From assembly GCA_036417435.1 (NCBI GenBank), contig CM070903.1, positions 52,924,001 to 52,988,000 of the forward strand: 64,000 nt of DNA, given 5' to 3'. The notes beneath the pieces are model-generated. The model was not told the origin of the DNA, ran no database searches, and saw nothing but the letters and a program-made list of their open reading frames with translations. The position numbers and the translations under genes were made by a program. This document shows positions 1 to 11,858 of this stretch, in pieces. Numbering within the stretch: the first letter of the stretch is position 1; each line of letters starts with the position of its first letter. The stretch is from Inia geoffrensis. Its lineage: Eukaryota > Chordata > Mammalia > Artiodactyla > Iniidae.

Positions 1-144
1 ATATGTGAACGTCTGTATATATATAACTGATTCACTTTATTGTAAAGTAGAAACTGACACACCATTGTAGAGCAATTTTAACCCAATAAAGATGTTAAAA
101 AAATAAATAAATAAATAAATAAAAAAAAAAAAAAAAAAAAAAAA
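1..144 (+). mobile_element. L1 3' end, cut by window edge
   Basis: This is the last part of an L1 3' UTR: the 'aactgattcacttt' block, 'agaaactgacacacc', and 'caataaagatg' before an A-rich tail with taaa repeats (about 98-144). The same ending recurs near 14.2, 15.5, 45.4 and 54.6 kb, so family membership is secure. The 5' part lies outside the window, so its length and TSD cannot be judged. Confidence 0.9.
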
Positions 145-1084
145 CAAATATCATTTTTTTTTGCCATAGGCCACCAGATAAAGTCAAAATATATCCCTTG
201 ATAAAATTACATAAGTTCTTCATTATCTGCCCTCACTCTATTTTTTCTAATCCCACCACACTATTAACAGTCATATAAAATGATTAGTCAATCTCCAAAC
301 AAATTATTCATTTCAAAATATTGTTCATTCTGTTTAGAATGACTTTGCCACTCACCTCCTTGCACATCTCTTTTATTTCCCTGCCCAATATACTTCCACA
401 TAATATAAACAGTATTTAAATGTTCCTTCCAGGACAAGTTTCTTCTTATGTACTTCTGCAATATATCTTACATACCTTTATTACAGTCCATGCCACATTG
501 TTAAGTGACTGTTGACATTTCTGTGACATTGCCTAATCTGTGTAAGGCAGGGATCATATTTTTTTCATTTAATTATTTGTAATATTATACACCATACTGA
601 AAAACAAATTTTTTGACATGTTCTCAGTGATAAAAATGATTGAAGGATATATATGTTTGGATACTTTTTTCTCAGAGTTCAAGTTTGTCAGTAAGAACAA
701 TTTTAAGTATGTTATTTTATATTGAAAATTTCATTGGTTAAGGGAACCCATCTTAAAGTTTTCTTCTGATTAAAACTTCCAATTATCCTGCCAAGAGTAT
801 TTCTTAATATCAACTCATGTTTCTGACACAATCGTCAAGCCCCAAATTTTTCAGATATACATACTTTTCTATTGGTGATCAAAGCAAAATATAATTCCTT
901 AGGAAACATTACTGTATCTATCACTTAACAGTTTTTAATTAGATACTATGGAGACACTGGAGCGCTTTGGAAGGCATTAATAAACCACTTATGAAATAAT
1001 CATACATTAGTAAAATTGATGTTGCAATTAATTCAACAGTGTATATTTATCTCATTTTGTCAGATATAACAAATAGCTATCTTC
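145..1084. other. unassigned AT-rich DNA
   Basis: No open frame of note, no tandem array and no repeat that I recognise. It separates the L1 tail at the window edge from the old L1M copy. Confidence 0.6.
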
Positions 1085-3060
1085 TTTTTATCAAAAAAAA
1101 TAGATTTGAAGATTTATGTCCACACAAAAACCTGCACATACATGTTTATAAGAGCTCTATTCATAATTTCCCAAAACTGGAAGCAATGAAGATGCCCTTC
1201 AATAAGTGAATGGATAAAAAAAACTGTGGTAGGTTTTTATAATGGCATATAATTCAACAATAAAAGGCAATGAGATATCAAGTCACAGCTTGATGAATAA
1301 ATTTTAAAAGCTTATTTCTAAGATAAAGAAGCCAGTCTAAAAAGGCTACATACCATATGATTGCATTTATATGATATCCTGGAAGCAAAATTATAGAGGC
1401 AGTAAACAGAGCAGAAGTTTTCAGGAAACTGGGGGAGGAGCATTGAAGAGACAATATTTTTAGTGACCTGTAACTATTCAGAATGGTACTATAACGGTAG
1501 ATACACAGCATTATGTCTTCTTAAAACCCATAGAACTTTACAGCAAAAAATGCAAATCTTAATGTATGCAAAGTTTTCAAAAATCACTTGGGAGGTTGGG
1601 AGACTCTGCAGGATGGCATACAGAATGTGACAGAAGAATCAAACTATACTACATATGTAAGAAACAACCACAATGGAAGGGATAGAAAAAGGTGCTGACC
1701 TAGGTAACTATAGAAATGAGTGTAATCTATAAGACTAAAGACAAAGGAACTGCATACAAGTACTACACTCTGCTAGAGAAAGTTGTTTCCCATGGGAGTA
1801 CAGGTTAATTTTTAAACAAGTGTACAAGTGTAGTGTAATTAAACAAGTAGATGAAGAGTCAATGATAGGAACCAGGTTTCTCATTGTGGAAGTAGGAGGT
1901 TGCAAATAAGGAAGAGAAGGCTAGAATGACCCATGTAGCAATGGAAGAGACTCAGAAGCATCCATATGAACATATGTTTACCATTTAATATAGGTACAGG
2001 TGGTTACATCCAGAAATATTTATAGATATGTGTATAAACATATGGTTAGTATACACACATATATGTCATTGCTCTATCAGCCAAGAGGGCCTAGAATTAA
2101 TGACACCCCAGTGACAATGAGCATATCTTGTGCTCAGATATTGGTTTCTAATACTATTCTCCAATAAAATAAACTAATGCTCCTCAGAGAAATGACTGAC
2201 TCAAAGATTGGGGCAGGAAATATACAAGATGAGCCTGGACCATCTTATATTGTCAGAAAATAAGAAAATATTAAGAAAAAGAAAGAATAAAGGAAGGAAG
2301 AAAGAAGGAGAGAAAGCAAGAAAGAAAAGAAGAAAAGAAAGGAAAAGAAAATTACAATGTATGTCAAGAGAAGCCAACTGAATGAGCTCCCAATGTCCAA
2401 AGCTGGAGCAATTTAAGCAAGAAAAATGAGGTAGTATTAGATTATAACTTGAAGTACAAAATAAATTTTCATGAGTCCATGCCAATATAAAAAATGATTA
2501 CATGAATAAATAAATAAATAGGAGAGAATAAATTTCGTAAGGAGAAAAATTCCCCCAAAATTTATATACATATTTCACCTCTAAGAAAGTAGAGGAGAAC
2601 TCCTCTTACCCTTAATATGGGCTACACATAGTGACTTCATTCTTAAGAGTATGGAAAAACAAGGGAAAATAACTACATCTAGGTGACTAAAGTTAAAAAT
2701 TAATAGAAATAAGTCATATAGATAGTATATGATGTGATGAGAATGGCTTTTTAATTCTGTGATTTTTCTCCCCACAACACATACCCCACTGTAATCATAA
2801 GGGAAAAAAATAATACAAATCCCAGTTGAGGGACATTTTGCAAAATAATTTATCAATACTCCTCAAACAAGATTATCAAAAACAAGAAAAGTCTGAGAAA
2901 ATGTCACAGCCAAAAGAAACCTAAGGAAACATGATGATTAAACGTAATATGGTACCCAGGATGTGATCCTGGAACAGAAAAAGGAGAATAGGTTAAAACA
3001 AGGGAGTGTGGTATTTAGATTATAATAGTGATCAATATTGAAGAAAAATATTCAGAAGAA
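1085..3060 (+). mobile_element. old L1M-family LINE, 3' portion
   Basis: The segment opens with the decayed end of ORF2: a block around 1120-1230 (cacaaaaacctgcacatac, then a tgaatggataaa motif) that in younger copies encodes the EWIKK-type C-terminal sequence. Behind it lies a long 3' UTR-like stretch. The part from about 2480 to 3000, including 'gagggacattttgcaaaa' and 'gtcacagccaaaag', matches my memory of old L1ME/L1MD 3' UTRs. Frames are shattered, so the copy is ancient and inert. It could be two adjacent L1M fragments. Confidence 0.7.
2258..2355 (+). repeat. purine-rich GA low-complexity tract
   Basis: About 95 bases made almost only of A and G (gaaag, ggaag, agaaa motifs) inside the old L1M 3' UTR. 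The complementary strand has a meaningless frame rich in Phe, Leu and Ser here, which is a composition effect. Confidence 0.8.
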
Positions 3061-3129
3061 TCTTGTATTGTTAACCTAGAAATTTCTCATTCTCTTTCTC
3101 TGAGGTTCTCTATCTTCTCTCCCTGCCAT
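3061..3129. other. short junction between L1M and microsatellite
   Basis: A pyrimidine-enriched lead-in (ctctttctctgagg and similar) to the TC/CA microsatellite. No other signal is seen. Confidence 0.4.
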
Positions 3130-3156
3130 ACTCTCTCTCACTCTCTCTCTCTCTTT

Positions 3157-3191
<35 letters not shown>
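3130..3191. repeat. compound microsatellite (TC)n(CA)n
   Basis: A TC-rich block at 3130-3158 runs into an uninterrupted CA run at about 3158-3191 (around 17 units). The overlapping open frame translates to Ser-Leu and Thr-His repeats and is not a gene. A run of this length is likely to vary between individuals. Confidence 0.95.
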
Positions 3192-3192
<1 letters not shown>

Positions 3193-4194
3193 GAGCATAC
3201 ACACACTAGTGACACACATAATACACAGAAACTGACACACTATGCCATCATAACTGTTTGTTTACCTTCAGTAACTCCATACTTACATAACTTCAAAGAA
3301 GACACAACCAAGAAGAATAATGTGTTTATCTAACATCCTTTTCCATGATAAATATCGCCTCTAAACCACTGCACTTACAAATGTTTGAATCCTAAATGAA
3401 AGACTCAAAATTACCAAAATTTTTTTCACTTTTTCCATATATTTTATTTTTGATGAGTCTTTTTAAGTGATTGAGATTTTATATGATTTTTTTAAAATAC
3501 GTATAGCAATCAGAAATAAATTTCCTAGTAGTCTCATCCTTTATAGAATACATTTGAATATTTATTACACTATTCCTTCTAAATCCGTCCCTTTAGTAAA
3601 TGACTATTTACATATAACTATATCATCTTAATGCATGGAAGAAAGTTTTCTAGAGAAAACACTAAATTATAATATTATTTTTGGTGTCTTCAACCAAAAA
3701 GTTTAGGCCACCAACCCAGCTAGTGGATAATAAGCATAGCCTAAGCCTCCAGTTTTTGCAAAAGCTTAATTCTTTGAGACTTGTCTTTGTTACCTAATGT
3801 GTTCATTTCAGAAGAACTCTGTAAAATAGACAGAGTAAGCAGGTAGAGGCCATACATTTGTATTGAAGCTCAGCTAATGTGAAAGTTTCAAAGCTACTGA
3901 AAGGTTAGTAAAACCAGTCTGTCATCACTAGGGAAGAAACACAATTGAGGTTGTATAAAATTAAGCTTTGGCTCAAGTTTCCTAAAAACTGGGCTAAAAT
4001 ATTATGGAATTGTAACACCATTTAATTTGGTGCTGAGACCCCATTACAGTAGAAAGAAACTCATGATAGTTTAATGTATCTAAACTCTATTCAAGTGATG
4101 CAGAAAAATTAAATAATTCAATTGATTGCTCAATAGTACATGAGGCATCCTACACATCTGTAATTAACTAAACATTTTAAAGACCAAATTACTT
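3192..4194. other. unassigned unique-looking DNA
   Basis: No repeat family, RNA gene or convincing frame recognised in about 1 kb. The composition is AT rich like the rest of the window. Confidence 0.5.
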
Positions 4195-4322
4195 ACACAC
4201 ACATGTGTATGTGTGTGTGTGAGAGAGAGAGAGAAAGAAAGAGAGAGAGTGCAAGAAAGAGACAGAGACAGACACAGAGACAGACAGAAAGAGGAAGAGA
4301 GAGAGAAACAGAAACAGAGAGC
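4195..4322. repeat. compound microsatellite (TG)n(GA)n with CAGA degeneration
   Basis: A short TG run (about 4204-4220) passes into GA repeats (4220-4250) and then into degenerate gaca/gaga units to 4322. Two overlapping plus-strand frames here translate to Arg-Glu repeats and are composition artefacts. Confidence 0.95.
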
Positions 4323-5002
4323 TGGAATATTAACATACTATCTCAAGAGATTTTTCTTCTTCTCACATTTAAACTGCAGAATTCAGAAATTTTCAAGTAA
4401 CATCTCTCATGCATTTATTACCCCATTTATTTTTACTATTAACAGAAGGAACTCAGAAGTCTTTGGTATAATTGGCAAATGCAAAGATGTGCCAGGGTAA
4501 TAGATTAATCTTTGCTGTTTGGTGCCTTTTTAAGTGACAAACTCTAATAGTATTTTTGTAATCATATTTTTGCAAGGATAATGTCACTGTCTTAAAAATC
4601 ATATGAAGAAGTGCTTATTATCACATTTTTCAAACTAAAAACACTCTTGGTCAAATTGGAAGGTACTTTAAAAATTTGCTTCTGTTTCTTAATATGTTGA
4701 GAGCCAATACAACAGTTCTGGTCTTTGGTAGTTGATTAGAGGGTGTGATTATTATTCATCATTTTTCATCATTTAACCTATCTAAATTTCAAGAGCAAAG
4801 TAAAGTTGCTAATTATTTTATATTTGTCTACTAACACAGATAAATAAAACACAAGACTACATTGAAAAAGCCATAATGCAAATGAAAAAATTAAATGACA
4901 TCAAATCATTGGCAATGTAATTATAACTGTATATTATTAAAAATGAAATTGAATGATCTATACTATGGTAAAATTGTTACAAATCTCTAAGGATGCCAAT
5001 TT
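4323..5002. other. unassigned AT-rich DNA
   Basis: No repeat or gene recognised between the GA microsatellite and the first CHR SINE. Confidence 0.5.
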
Positions 5003-5014
5003 TCTCTGTTCTTT

Positions 5015-5220
5015 TTGGGGTTTTTTTTGCGGTAGGCGGGCCTCTCACTGTTGTGGCCTCTCCCGTTGCAGAGCACAGGTTCCAGACGCGCAGGCCCAGC
5101 AGCCATGGCTCACGGGCCCAGCCGCTCCGCGGCATGTGGGATCTTCCCGGACCGGGGCACGAACCCGTGTCCCCTGCATCAGCAGGCGGACTCTCAACCA
5201 CTGCGCCACCAGGGAAGCCC
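5015..5220 (-). mobile_element. CHR-type SINE (tRNA-derived)
   Basis: The reverse complement begins gggcttccctggtggcgcag, the tRNA-like head that carries the A box; a B-box-like ggttcgtgcc follows. On the plus strand the T-rich tail comes first (5021-5028) and the head ends at 5220. A 12-bp TSD, tctctgttcttt, flanks it at 5003-5014 and 5221-5232, so this is one clean insertion. Four overlapping open frames (one on the minus strand, three on the plus) are just SINE consensus translated. Confidence 0.97.
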
Positions 5221-5336
5221 TCTCTGTTCTTTATTGATTTTATTTTGGAAAAGTCCAATCTTGTAAAGATTTTATTAATTAAACATTTATGGAGTAATTC
5301 TGATGAGTCAGATATGGCTCCTGTCTCTCAGCATTA

Positions 5337-5510
5337 ATCTCTACTCTGTAAAGTAGAGATTATTAGCCATTTTTTACATTTACATTTAAGCAAACTGGAT
5401 CTCAGAGATCAGGTAATTCATCCCAATATACTCAGATAGAAGTGATGTATCCAGGATTTACATTCAATTACTCTGGCTCCAGATCCATGTTCTTATCTAA
5501 GTTTTTCCAG
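5337..5510 (+). repeat. MIR remnant
   Basis: The order of signals matches the MIR SINE core: a tattag...cattttacatttaagcaaac block (the 'tta cag atg agg aaa ctg' region), then gatctcagagatcagg, then an ending close to 'ctccagatccatgttctta'. It is diverged as expected for a repeat that predates placental mammals. It lies between two much younger CHR SINEs. Confidence 0.6.
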
Positions 5511-5553
5511 TTTTTTAAAATTTGTCAATTATACTTCAATAAGGCATGTTCTT

Positions 5554-5764
5554 TTTTTTTTTTTTTTTTTTGCGGTACGTGGGCCTCTCACTGTTGTGGC
5601 CTCTACCGTTGCGGAGCACAGGCTTCGGATGCACAGGCTCAGTGGCCATGGCTCACGGGCCCAGCCGCTCCGCGGCATGTGGGATCCTCCCAGACCGGGA
5701 CACAAACCCATGTCCCATCGCATCGGCAGGCGGACTCTCAACCACTGCGCCACCAGGGAAGCCC
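5554..5764 (-). mobile_element. CHR-type SINE
   Basis: A full-length copy in the same orientation as the one at 5015-5220, with a tail of about 20 Ts at the plus-strand left end. A 13-bp TSD, aaggcatgttctt, lies at 5541-5553 and 5765-5777. Few differences from the consensus, so it is relatively young. Both flanking frames of about 100-120 codons are translations of the SINE. Confidence 0.97.
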
Positions 5765-5777
5765 AAGGCATGTTCTT

Positions 5778-7119
5778 AACTATTATGTCACACTGCTTCA
5801 ATTCACCTAGGACCTTACTGATGTTGTAAATAAAATACAATCATTTTATCAAAGCAGATTATTTCTTCATATTAAAATAAATAACAACTATAGGGCAAAA
5901 TACAAAGAATGTATTACTCAGCGTAAATAATTAATTTTGAAAATATAAAACGCAAAAGATATTAAAACCTCAAAACAAGCTCATTCCTATTACACAGAAC
6001 ATGTGAAGTTGTGTTTGAACTGAAAACATATCAAAATGCTTATTATATCATCTTTCTTTTTCTTATAATTTCAAGCTTAAAAAGTGTCATTTAGTAATAA
6101 CATATTATGGCTAATATAAAGTAATTGTGTGTGGCGAACTGAATCCTTGCTGATGCCTGTGGAATTATGATGTCATCTTAAATTTTGCTTTGGGATATAT
6201 GGTCAGTAGTTACACCGTAGGCTCAGTGGGCAATTGTTATTATAAGGAAACCAGTGACCAACTAATTATGTCTACATATCTAGAATAATTATTTCAACAA
6301 GTAAATAGATATGTAAAGCGAAAATGACAAAGCCTCACACCTCCATCCTACTTGGTACAGAGAGATGAAAATAATTTTCCTTTTGTAAATTATTTTGATT
6401 TTGTCTCAACAAAGATAGTAGAATGGGGGAAATTTTCCAATAGCTTATTTTTCTATTTCCTTTCATTTTGACCTATTCAAAAATTAATTATGATATTAAT
6501 CAGTACTATTATATAAATATTCAGAATATATGTGCTGCATCTGTAAATACCAGATAAAATCATAATAACATCATTGAAAGGTGATATTAAAAATATGCAT
6601 TTCAACTTTTCATAAATTACCATTTCAAAAATGTATTTTTATCATCAAAATTTCTGAAAATGTGACATCTGTTCCCCTGAGTGAAATATCATTATAGAAT
6701 TCCAAAAATTATTTAATATTGTAGATCATCACTGCCTTTTTCTAACAACCTGATAGACTCTTCATAAAATATTTGGTCATTAACACCAGATTAAAAAGTT
6801 AACTGACACCTTATTCTTATTTTCTTTGTAGAATGTGGTTGTAGAAGGAGGTTATTTTAAAAGGCTGGGGAAAAAGGAAATAGGTTTGGGTATATTATAC
6901 TTGATGTTTAGATGAAAAAATCCAGAAAAGATGGGAGAGAGGTAACTGGGAATCACAAGGATAGTAGAGACTGAATGAATAAAATGTCTTTCTACTCCAG
7001 AGTCCGAGTCGAATTTTATGAGGACCTGCACTGCTGTGCCTGCATCTTATAGAGTCAGTGTCCCAAATGAGATTTTTTTTTTTAACCTTTTCCAACAGAA
7101 TCAAAATTAATTCTTAAAA
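5778..7119. other. unassigned AT-rich DNA
   Basis: About 1.3 kb with no recognised repeat, gene or RNA. A pyrimidine run followed by ag near 6809-6830 resembles a splice acceptor, but no exon-like frame follows it. Confidence 0.5.
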
Positions 7120-7480
7120 AAATCCAATTGGAGGTGAGGAAAGATGAACGGGTAGAGCACAGAGGATTTTTAGGGCGGTGAAAATACTCTGAATGATACC
7201 ATAATAATTGATACAAGTCACTATACATATGTCCAAACTGATTGAATGTACAACACCAAAAGTGAGCCCTAAGGTAAACTATGGACTTCGACAGATTATG
7301 ATGTTGATGTAGGTTTATCAGTTGTAACAAATGTACCACTCTGGTGGGAGGTGGTGATGATTGGAGAGGCTATGCAGGTGCATGGCAGGGGCTATATGGG
7401 AAATCTCTGTACCTTTCCCTCCATTTTGCTATGAACCTTAAACTGCTTTTTAAAAAAATGAAGTCTCAATATTATTAAAG
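7120..7480 (+). mobile_element. L1M 3' UTR fragment
   Basis: Diagnostic 3' UTR pieces appear in order: 'tttttagggcggtgaaaa', 'acaccaaaagtgagccc', 'taaactatggactt', 'aacaaatgtaccactctgg', 'gggaaatctctgtacc', 'ttgctatgaacctt'. This is the classic end of a middle-aged to old L1M subfamily, followed by an A-rich tail near 7480-7500. No coding part is left. Confidence 0.85.
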
Positions 7481-7499
7481 GTAAAAAGAAAAAAAAAGA

Positions 7500-9722
7500 A
7501 TCAATCTACTCAGAAGTCTTTCAAATGGAAACAAACCAATGTAAGAGAGTTTTTGTATCCACTCCAATTTGGACTCCATTGTATAAGATTCAATTAATCT
7601 TGGAAAGATCATCAGAGGTAAGTAGGTTCTATTGAAGAGGCACCAATAAATTAAGTATTTCTACCTGATTTTCATTTTTTTCCTATCATGACAATTTTGA
7701 AACCTAACATCATTACTCTTGAGACAACTGAAGGAAAACAACTTCTCACAAATGTTCTTCATACTTCTCCATACTTCACAATATTCCCTTTACCACATAT
7801 CTAATTTCCTATAACTTTTGAACTTGAAGAATAAATATTTCCTGGTGGCCAGTAGAAATCAAGGAGGCCCATGCTAAATATTTCAGACAAATAGAAAGTG
7901 AAAAATTTTACTCTTTATTTTATTCTTTGTACTATAATACAGTGATGATATTGGAAAGCAAACAATAAGATTTTTCTTTCAAAAATTCTTTTCTTCAATT
8001 TTTCAAACTCCTCCATATATTCTTTATTTCCTCACAATAAATACCAAAAATAGCAGCCAGGTTGTTCTTAAACAAATGTCCAGTTTAAAAACTGCATACA
8101 ATTATTTTCCTTTAAACTTCTGACATGGTGAAGGAAGCAGGGCCTCTTTCCAAGGCAGTTTACTTTTTTGTCATTCTTAGGTGGGAGAGCCTTGGGAACA
8201 GGAATAAAAGCAGGCTTCATCTCATTTGTCTCTTTCCATGGGCACAAGGCCAGAAAGCATGCCTCTTAAGTTAAAAAGAGCTGAGAGTGTTATAAAACAC
8301 GTTTCCACCTTTCTATCCCTTTGGGTTGAAAACAGGGTGGATTGCCTGACTTTTCAGCTCCCAAAGTTACTCACAAAAAGATACAAGAAGGCTCATAAAA
8401 TCCTTGCTATCTAAAATGACATTCTTAGGTATGGGATTGAAAGCGACGCTATAGAAAAAGGTAAGATTTAATAGCATAAAACTCTAAAAACTTCATGGAA
8501 ATATTCTTTTTGGAAAGGTAAGGGGATAAAATAGGTCTTCACAGATTTTAAGCATACTCCAAAGCAGATGGTAGGAGCTCTGGCTATTCTCTTGCACACT
8601 GCTGGTTTCCAAAATGAACTTGTTCACCAGACCTAATGAGAGATTCAACAGATTCTATCATTCAATTGAACACAATTCCATTTGTTTGGTTTTATTTCAC
8701 CAAAGGGTAAATTGACCTCTGCACATGTAAACAAACTGCAAGGGCATATAATTCACGGGAATTCATTGATACTTTCAGGAGATACATTTCCTTATATAGC
8801 AATTTAATATAAAATAAAACCCATTTTTTTGCTAAATTCTGTGCCTTACCAATTTCATAGTCATTTCTGTCTCTGGGAAATTAATGTCTTTATGCTGTAA
8901 TACAGTAAAAAAAAGACACACTAAATTATGCCTGTTCAAATTAGAAAAGCAGTAAATTGAGTTAAGATTTCCAAATCAGAATGACTTTCTTAGTGGTCAT
9001 ACTGGTATATGTCAAAAGGTAGAGGGGACATAATATAGAGATATGAGTATGATAAAAATTAATTTTAAAATATCTAGAAATAAAGGAGAATAAAATATCT
9101 TCATATGAGTCAGTGATTCAAGATCTAATGCATTAACACTAAATTTTTTCATCTCATCTCATATAAAAATGTTATATACTAAAAGTTTCAATGCCATAAT
9201 CATTAATTCTAGTCCTTATTTTTTGGCCATAAATCACATAATATTCTTCCAACAGCCTATTCTATCATTCTTTCTCAGATGTCTTCTCTCTTATTTTATG
9301 GTTATATATCCTTCAAAATTCACTCATTTCTTAACCTTGCCTCAGGCCTGCCTCTGGCTAAAATTAGCTCAGCCTTGTCTCACTTCAGATCAGGTAAAGG
9401 AAGCCTGGTGGGTAAGGTTTATCATTACCACTGAACATGAGGAGAAACTTCATTTGGGCAAAATAGCAGAAAATATTCATGTTCAATTTATCAAATAACA
9501 TAATTTAACTGCAAAATATATTTTGGTTTTAATATATTTCTAGATTCTGAAATTATAATTTATTTCTTTGTTTAAAAATTGTTAGTGTTCACAGTATTAA
9601 ACAATGGTGTAAGAAAGAGATTTTCTGCAGTGCCTCTAACCAACCTTCCCAGTTTGTCTGGATTGGAGGATTTTTCAGCAGTGACTTTTAGTAGTGAACC
9701 CCAGAAAGTTCCATGCAAACCA
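7500..9722. other. unassigned unique-looking DNA
   Basis: About 2.2 kb without a repeat I can name. The longest frames (62 codons near 8.3 kb, 109 codons at 9169-9498) have no recognisable domain and no better codon structure than the background. Confidence 0.5.
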
Positions 9723-9723
9723 G

Positions 9724-9749
9724 GTGTGTGTGTGTGTGTGTGTGTGTGT
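9724..9749. repeat. (GT)13 microsatellite
   Basis: An uninterrupted GT run of 26 bases followed by a degenerate extension (aacgtgagtatgtgtgtttg). The frames crossing it on both strands (Val-Cys and Thr-His runs) are artefacts. Confidence 0.95.
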
Positions 9750-10165
9750 AACGTGAGTATGTGTGTTTGTATGTTCAGTGGGGGAAACTTGCTGGGATAT
9801 TTTGGGTGGGTTTTGGAGGAATACAGCTTGAAGTAGCACAAGGAAAATAAGACATCGCTTAAAAGTGAAAAATATTTGAACAAAAATTAGCTTTCAAAGT
9901 CATGCTACCTTGCATTCTATACTATATTTGTGATCATTTTAATATAAAATCATGGTTTATCTTTAGTGATGAAAATTCTCCCTTTCCATTTCCAGACTTC
10001 AAGTAAAAGTGGTATCACATATATCACTTAGCTTCAAACACCCTCTTGTCATACCACGACATACCTTGGCAGATTTAAAGAATTACCATTTATTTCCCAA
10101 CTCTACTAAAATACAGACTTCTGAACTGTTGAAGTTGATGACATACTGGAGATCATTACAAAATC
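9750..10165. other. unassigned DNA
   Basis: No repeat or gene recognised before the LTR-like element. Confidence 0.5.
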
Positions 10166-10169
10166 AAAA

Positions 10170-10631
10170 TGGAGTAACTATGGTCCAAAGTGGAGCCAGG
10201 TAACCACTATGGATATGGTTTCAGACACATTCCTGCATCAGTAAGAACTCGAATTTCCTCTGAACTGTATCAAACTCAAGGGAACCACCAGCCATTTTCA
10301 AAATAATAACTTGTAACAGCTGCTAGCAGCATTCTTGTAGTTCCTAAGTCCCCCACACCTCCGTTGCAACTGTGCAATCATTCCAGACCACAACCAGTTC
10401 TTGCTTAACAAGCACCTTTACTTCTTGCCATCTCAAATCCCAACGCTTGATAAACTATTTATGTAACCTTGCCATTTTTTTGTCTTTATAAACCTCCCCA
10501 TTTTGTAGTCTGGCAGAACACAATTCAAGTTCTTCTTGAATTTGTGTCTCCAGGGCTGCAGTCCTAACAAACCCCAAATAAGTGCCTCTTTATTTCAATC
10601 AGGTCTCTGTTTCAGAAATTTTAGTTTAACA
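10170..10631 (+). mobile_element. probable solitary LTR, family unassigned
   Basis: The segment opens with tggag and closes with tttaaca, so it has the TG...CA ends of an LTR. It has a TATA-like tataaa at 10487-10492 and an aaataag near 10577, about 90 bases on, then a T-rich stretch, as in gammaretrovirus-type (ERV1) LTRs. The sequence aaaa sits on both sides (10166-10169 and 10632-10635), which would fit a 4-bp TSD but is low complexity. No internal retroviral region adjoins it. The left boundary is the weakest point. Confidence 0.5.
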
Positions 10632-11654
10632 AAATATATAAAATATAACAGAATATATATTAGTCTATTGTGAAATATAACATATATGAAAAGTGCACAA
10701 AATATAGATAAACAGCTCAAAGGATTATCTTAGTTGTGCTACTGTCATCCTGGCCAAGAAATAGAACCTCATCAGTAACTCATAAATCTACCTCATGTCT
10801 CCTCCCAAACATTACTCCTTTCCTTCCAAAGTAAACCACTATCCTGATTTTAATGATAACCACCTGTGTGTTTTATTCATGTCTTTAACCACCAAGTCTA
10901 TATCCCTATAAATTTCTAAGCACTATTGGTATGTTTCATGTGTCTTGAGTTTTCACAAACTGTGTCAAACATTATTTGTTTTTTACGTGTGTCATCTTTT
11001 GCTCAGTTTTATGTCTGTGATATTTATCATGATGCTATGTGTAGTTGTTTATTCATTACCACATAGAACAAAAATTTATGTAATCATTTCAGTGATAATA
11101 AACTTTTAGATTGTTTCCAATTTGTGGTTAACAGAAAAAATTTTGCAGTGAAAATTCTTGCATGTCTCTTGCTGCCCACATTTGCATATTATTGTTGCGC
11201 TATACTGAATGATAAGTTGCTAGCTTCTAGGTATGTATAATATGCATTTTTAGTAGATGATACCAACTGTTCCAAAGTGGTTACAAAGATTTTCACTCCT
11301 TGCAGGGGTGTATGAGAATTGACAGAGTCTTACGTTGTTTCCCACTTCTGGTGTTATCAGTCTTAATATTGGCCCTTATAGAGGGTGCCTAGTAGTACTT
11401 TATTGTACCTTTAATTTCCATTTTTCTGATTAGTTATTTTGTTGAATACTTTTTCATATATTCCATTTAGAAATAATCTTTTGTGAAGTGGTTGTTCAAG
11501 TCTCTGGCACATTTCTTTATTAGGTTGTCTGTTTATTTTTCCTGATAGTTTGTAGGAGTTCTTTATATATTCTTTATATGAACCTTTTGTTATTTATACA
11601 TACATGTTTCCAATATCATCTCCCATACTACAGCATTTCACAAAAAGAATTTTG

Positions 11655-11858
11655 GGGGCTTCCCTGCTGGTGCAGTGGTTGAGAGTCTGCCTGCCAATGC
11701 AGGGGACACGGGTTCGTGCTCCAGTCCGGGAGGATCCCACATGCCATGGAGTGGCTGGTCCCGTGAGCCATGGCCACTGAGCCTGCGCGTCCGGAGCCTG
11801 TGCTCCGCAATGGGAGAGGCCACAGCAGTGAGAGGCCCGCGTATCGCAAGAAAAAAAA
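11655..11858 (+). mobile_element. CHR-type SINE inside the old L1M
   Basis: Plus-oriented copy: head ggggcttccctgctggtgcag, B-box-like gggttcgtgctcc, and an A-rich tail that ends near 11858. The 13-bp TSD aaaaagaattttg lies at 11642-11654 and 11859-11871. The host L1M resumes at once on the right. Confidence 0.96.

Noticed and set aside
3028..3333. Frames with Thr-His, Ser-Leu, Arg-Glu, Val-Cys or Tyr-Ile runs (also 4203-4500, 9572-9883, 22367-22679, 37132-37353)
   Set aside because: They are microsatellites read as codons.
5170..5220. tRNA-like A and B boxes in SINE heads
   Set aside because: They belong to the tRNA-derived head of the SINE; no cloverleaf with matching acceptor stem can be drawn, so no tRNA gene is called.
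4953..5337. Several overlapping frames with CGLSRCRAQ / [16 protein letters not shown] peptides, here and at 5.5, 11.7, 17.4, 24.0, 36.4, 43.0, 54.7 and 59.1 kb
   Set aside because: The same peptides recur wherever a CHR SINE lies, on both strands and in all frames. They are translated SINE consensus, not a protein family.
6805..6835. Splice-acceptor-like pyrimidine run plus ag
   Set aside because: No exon-like frame or donor follows. Such strings are common in T-rich DNA.
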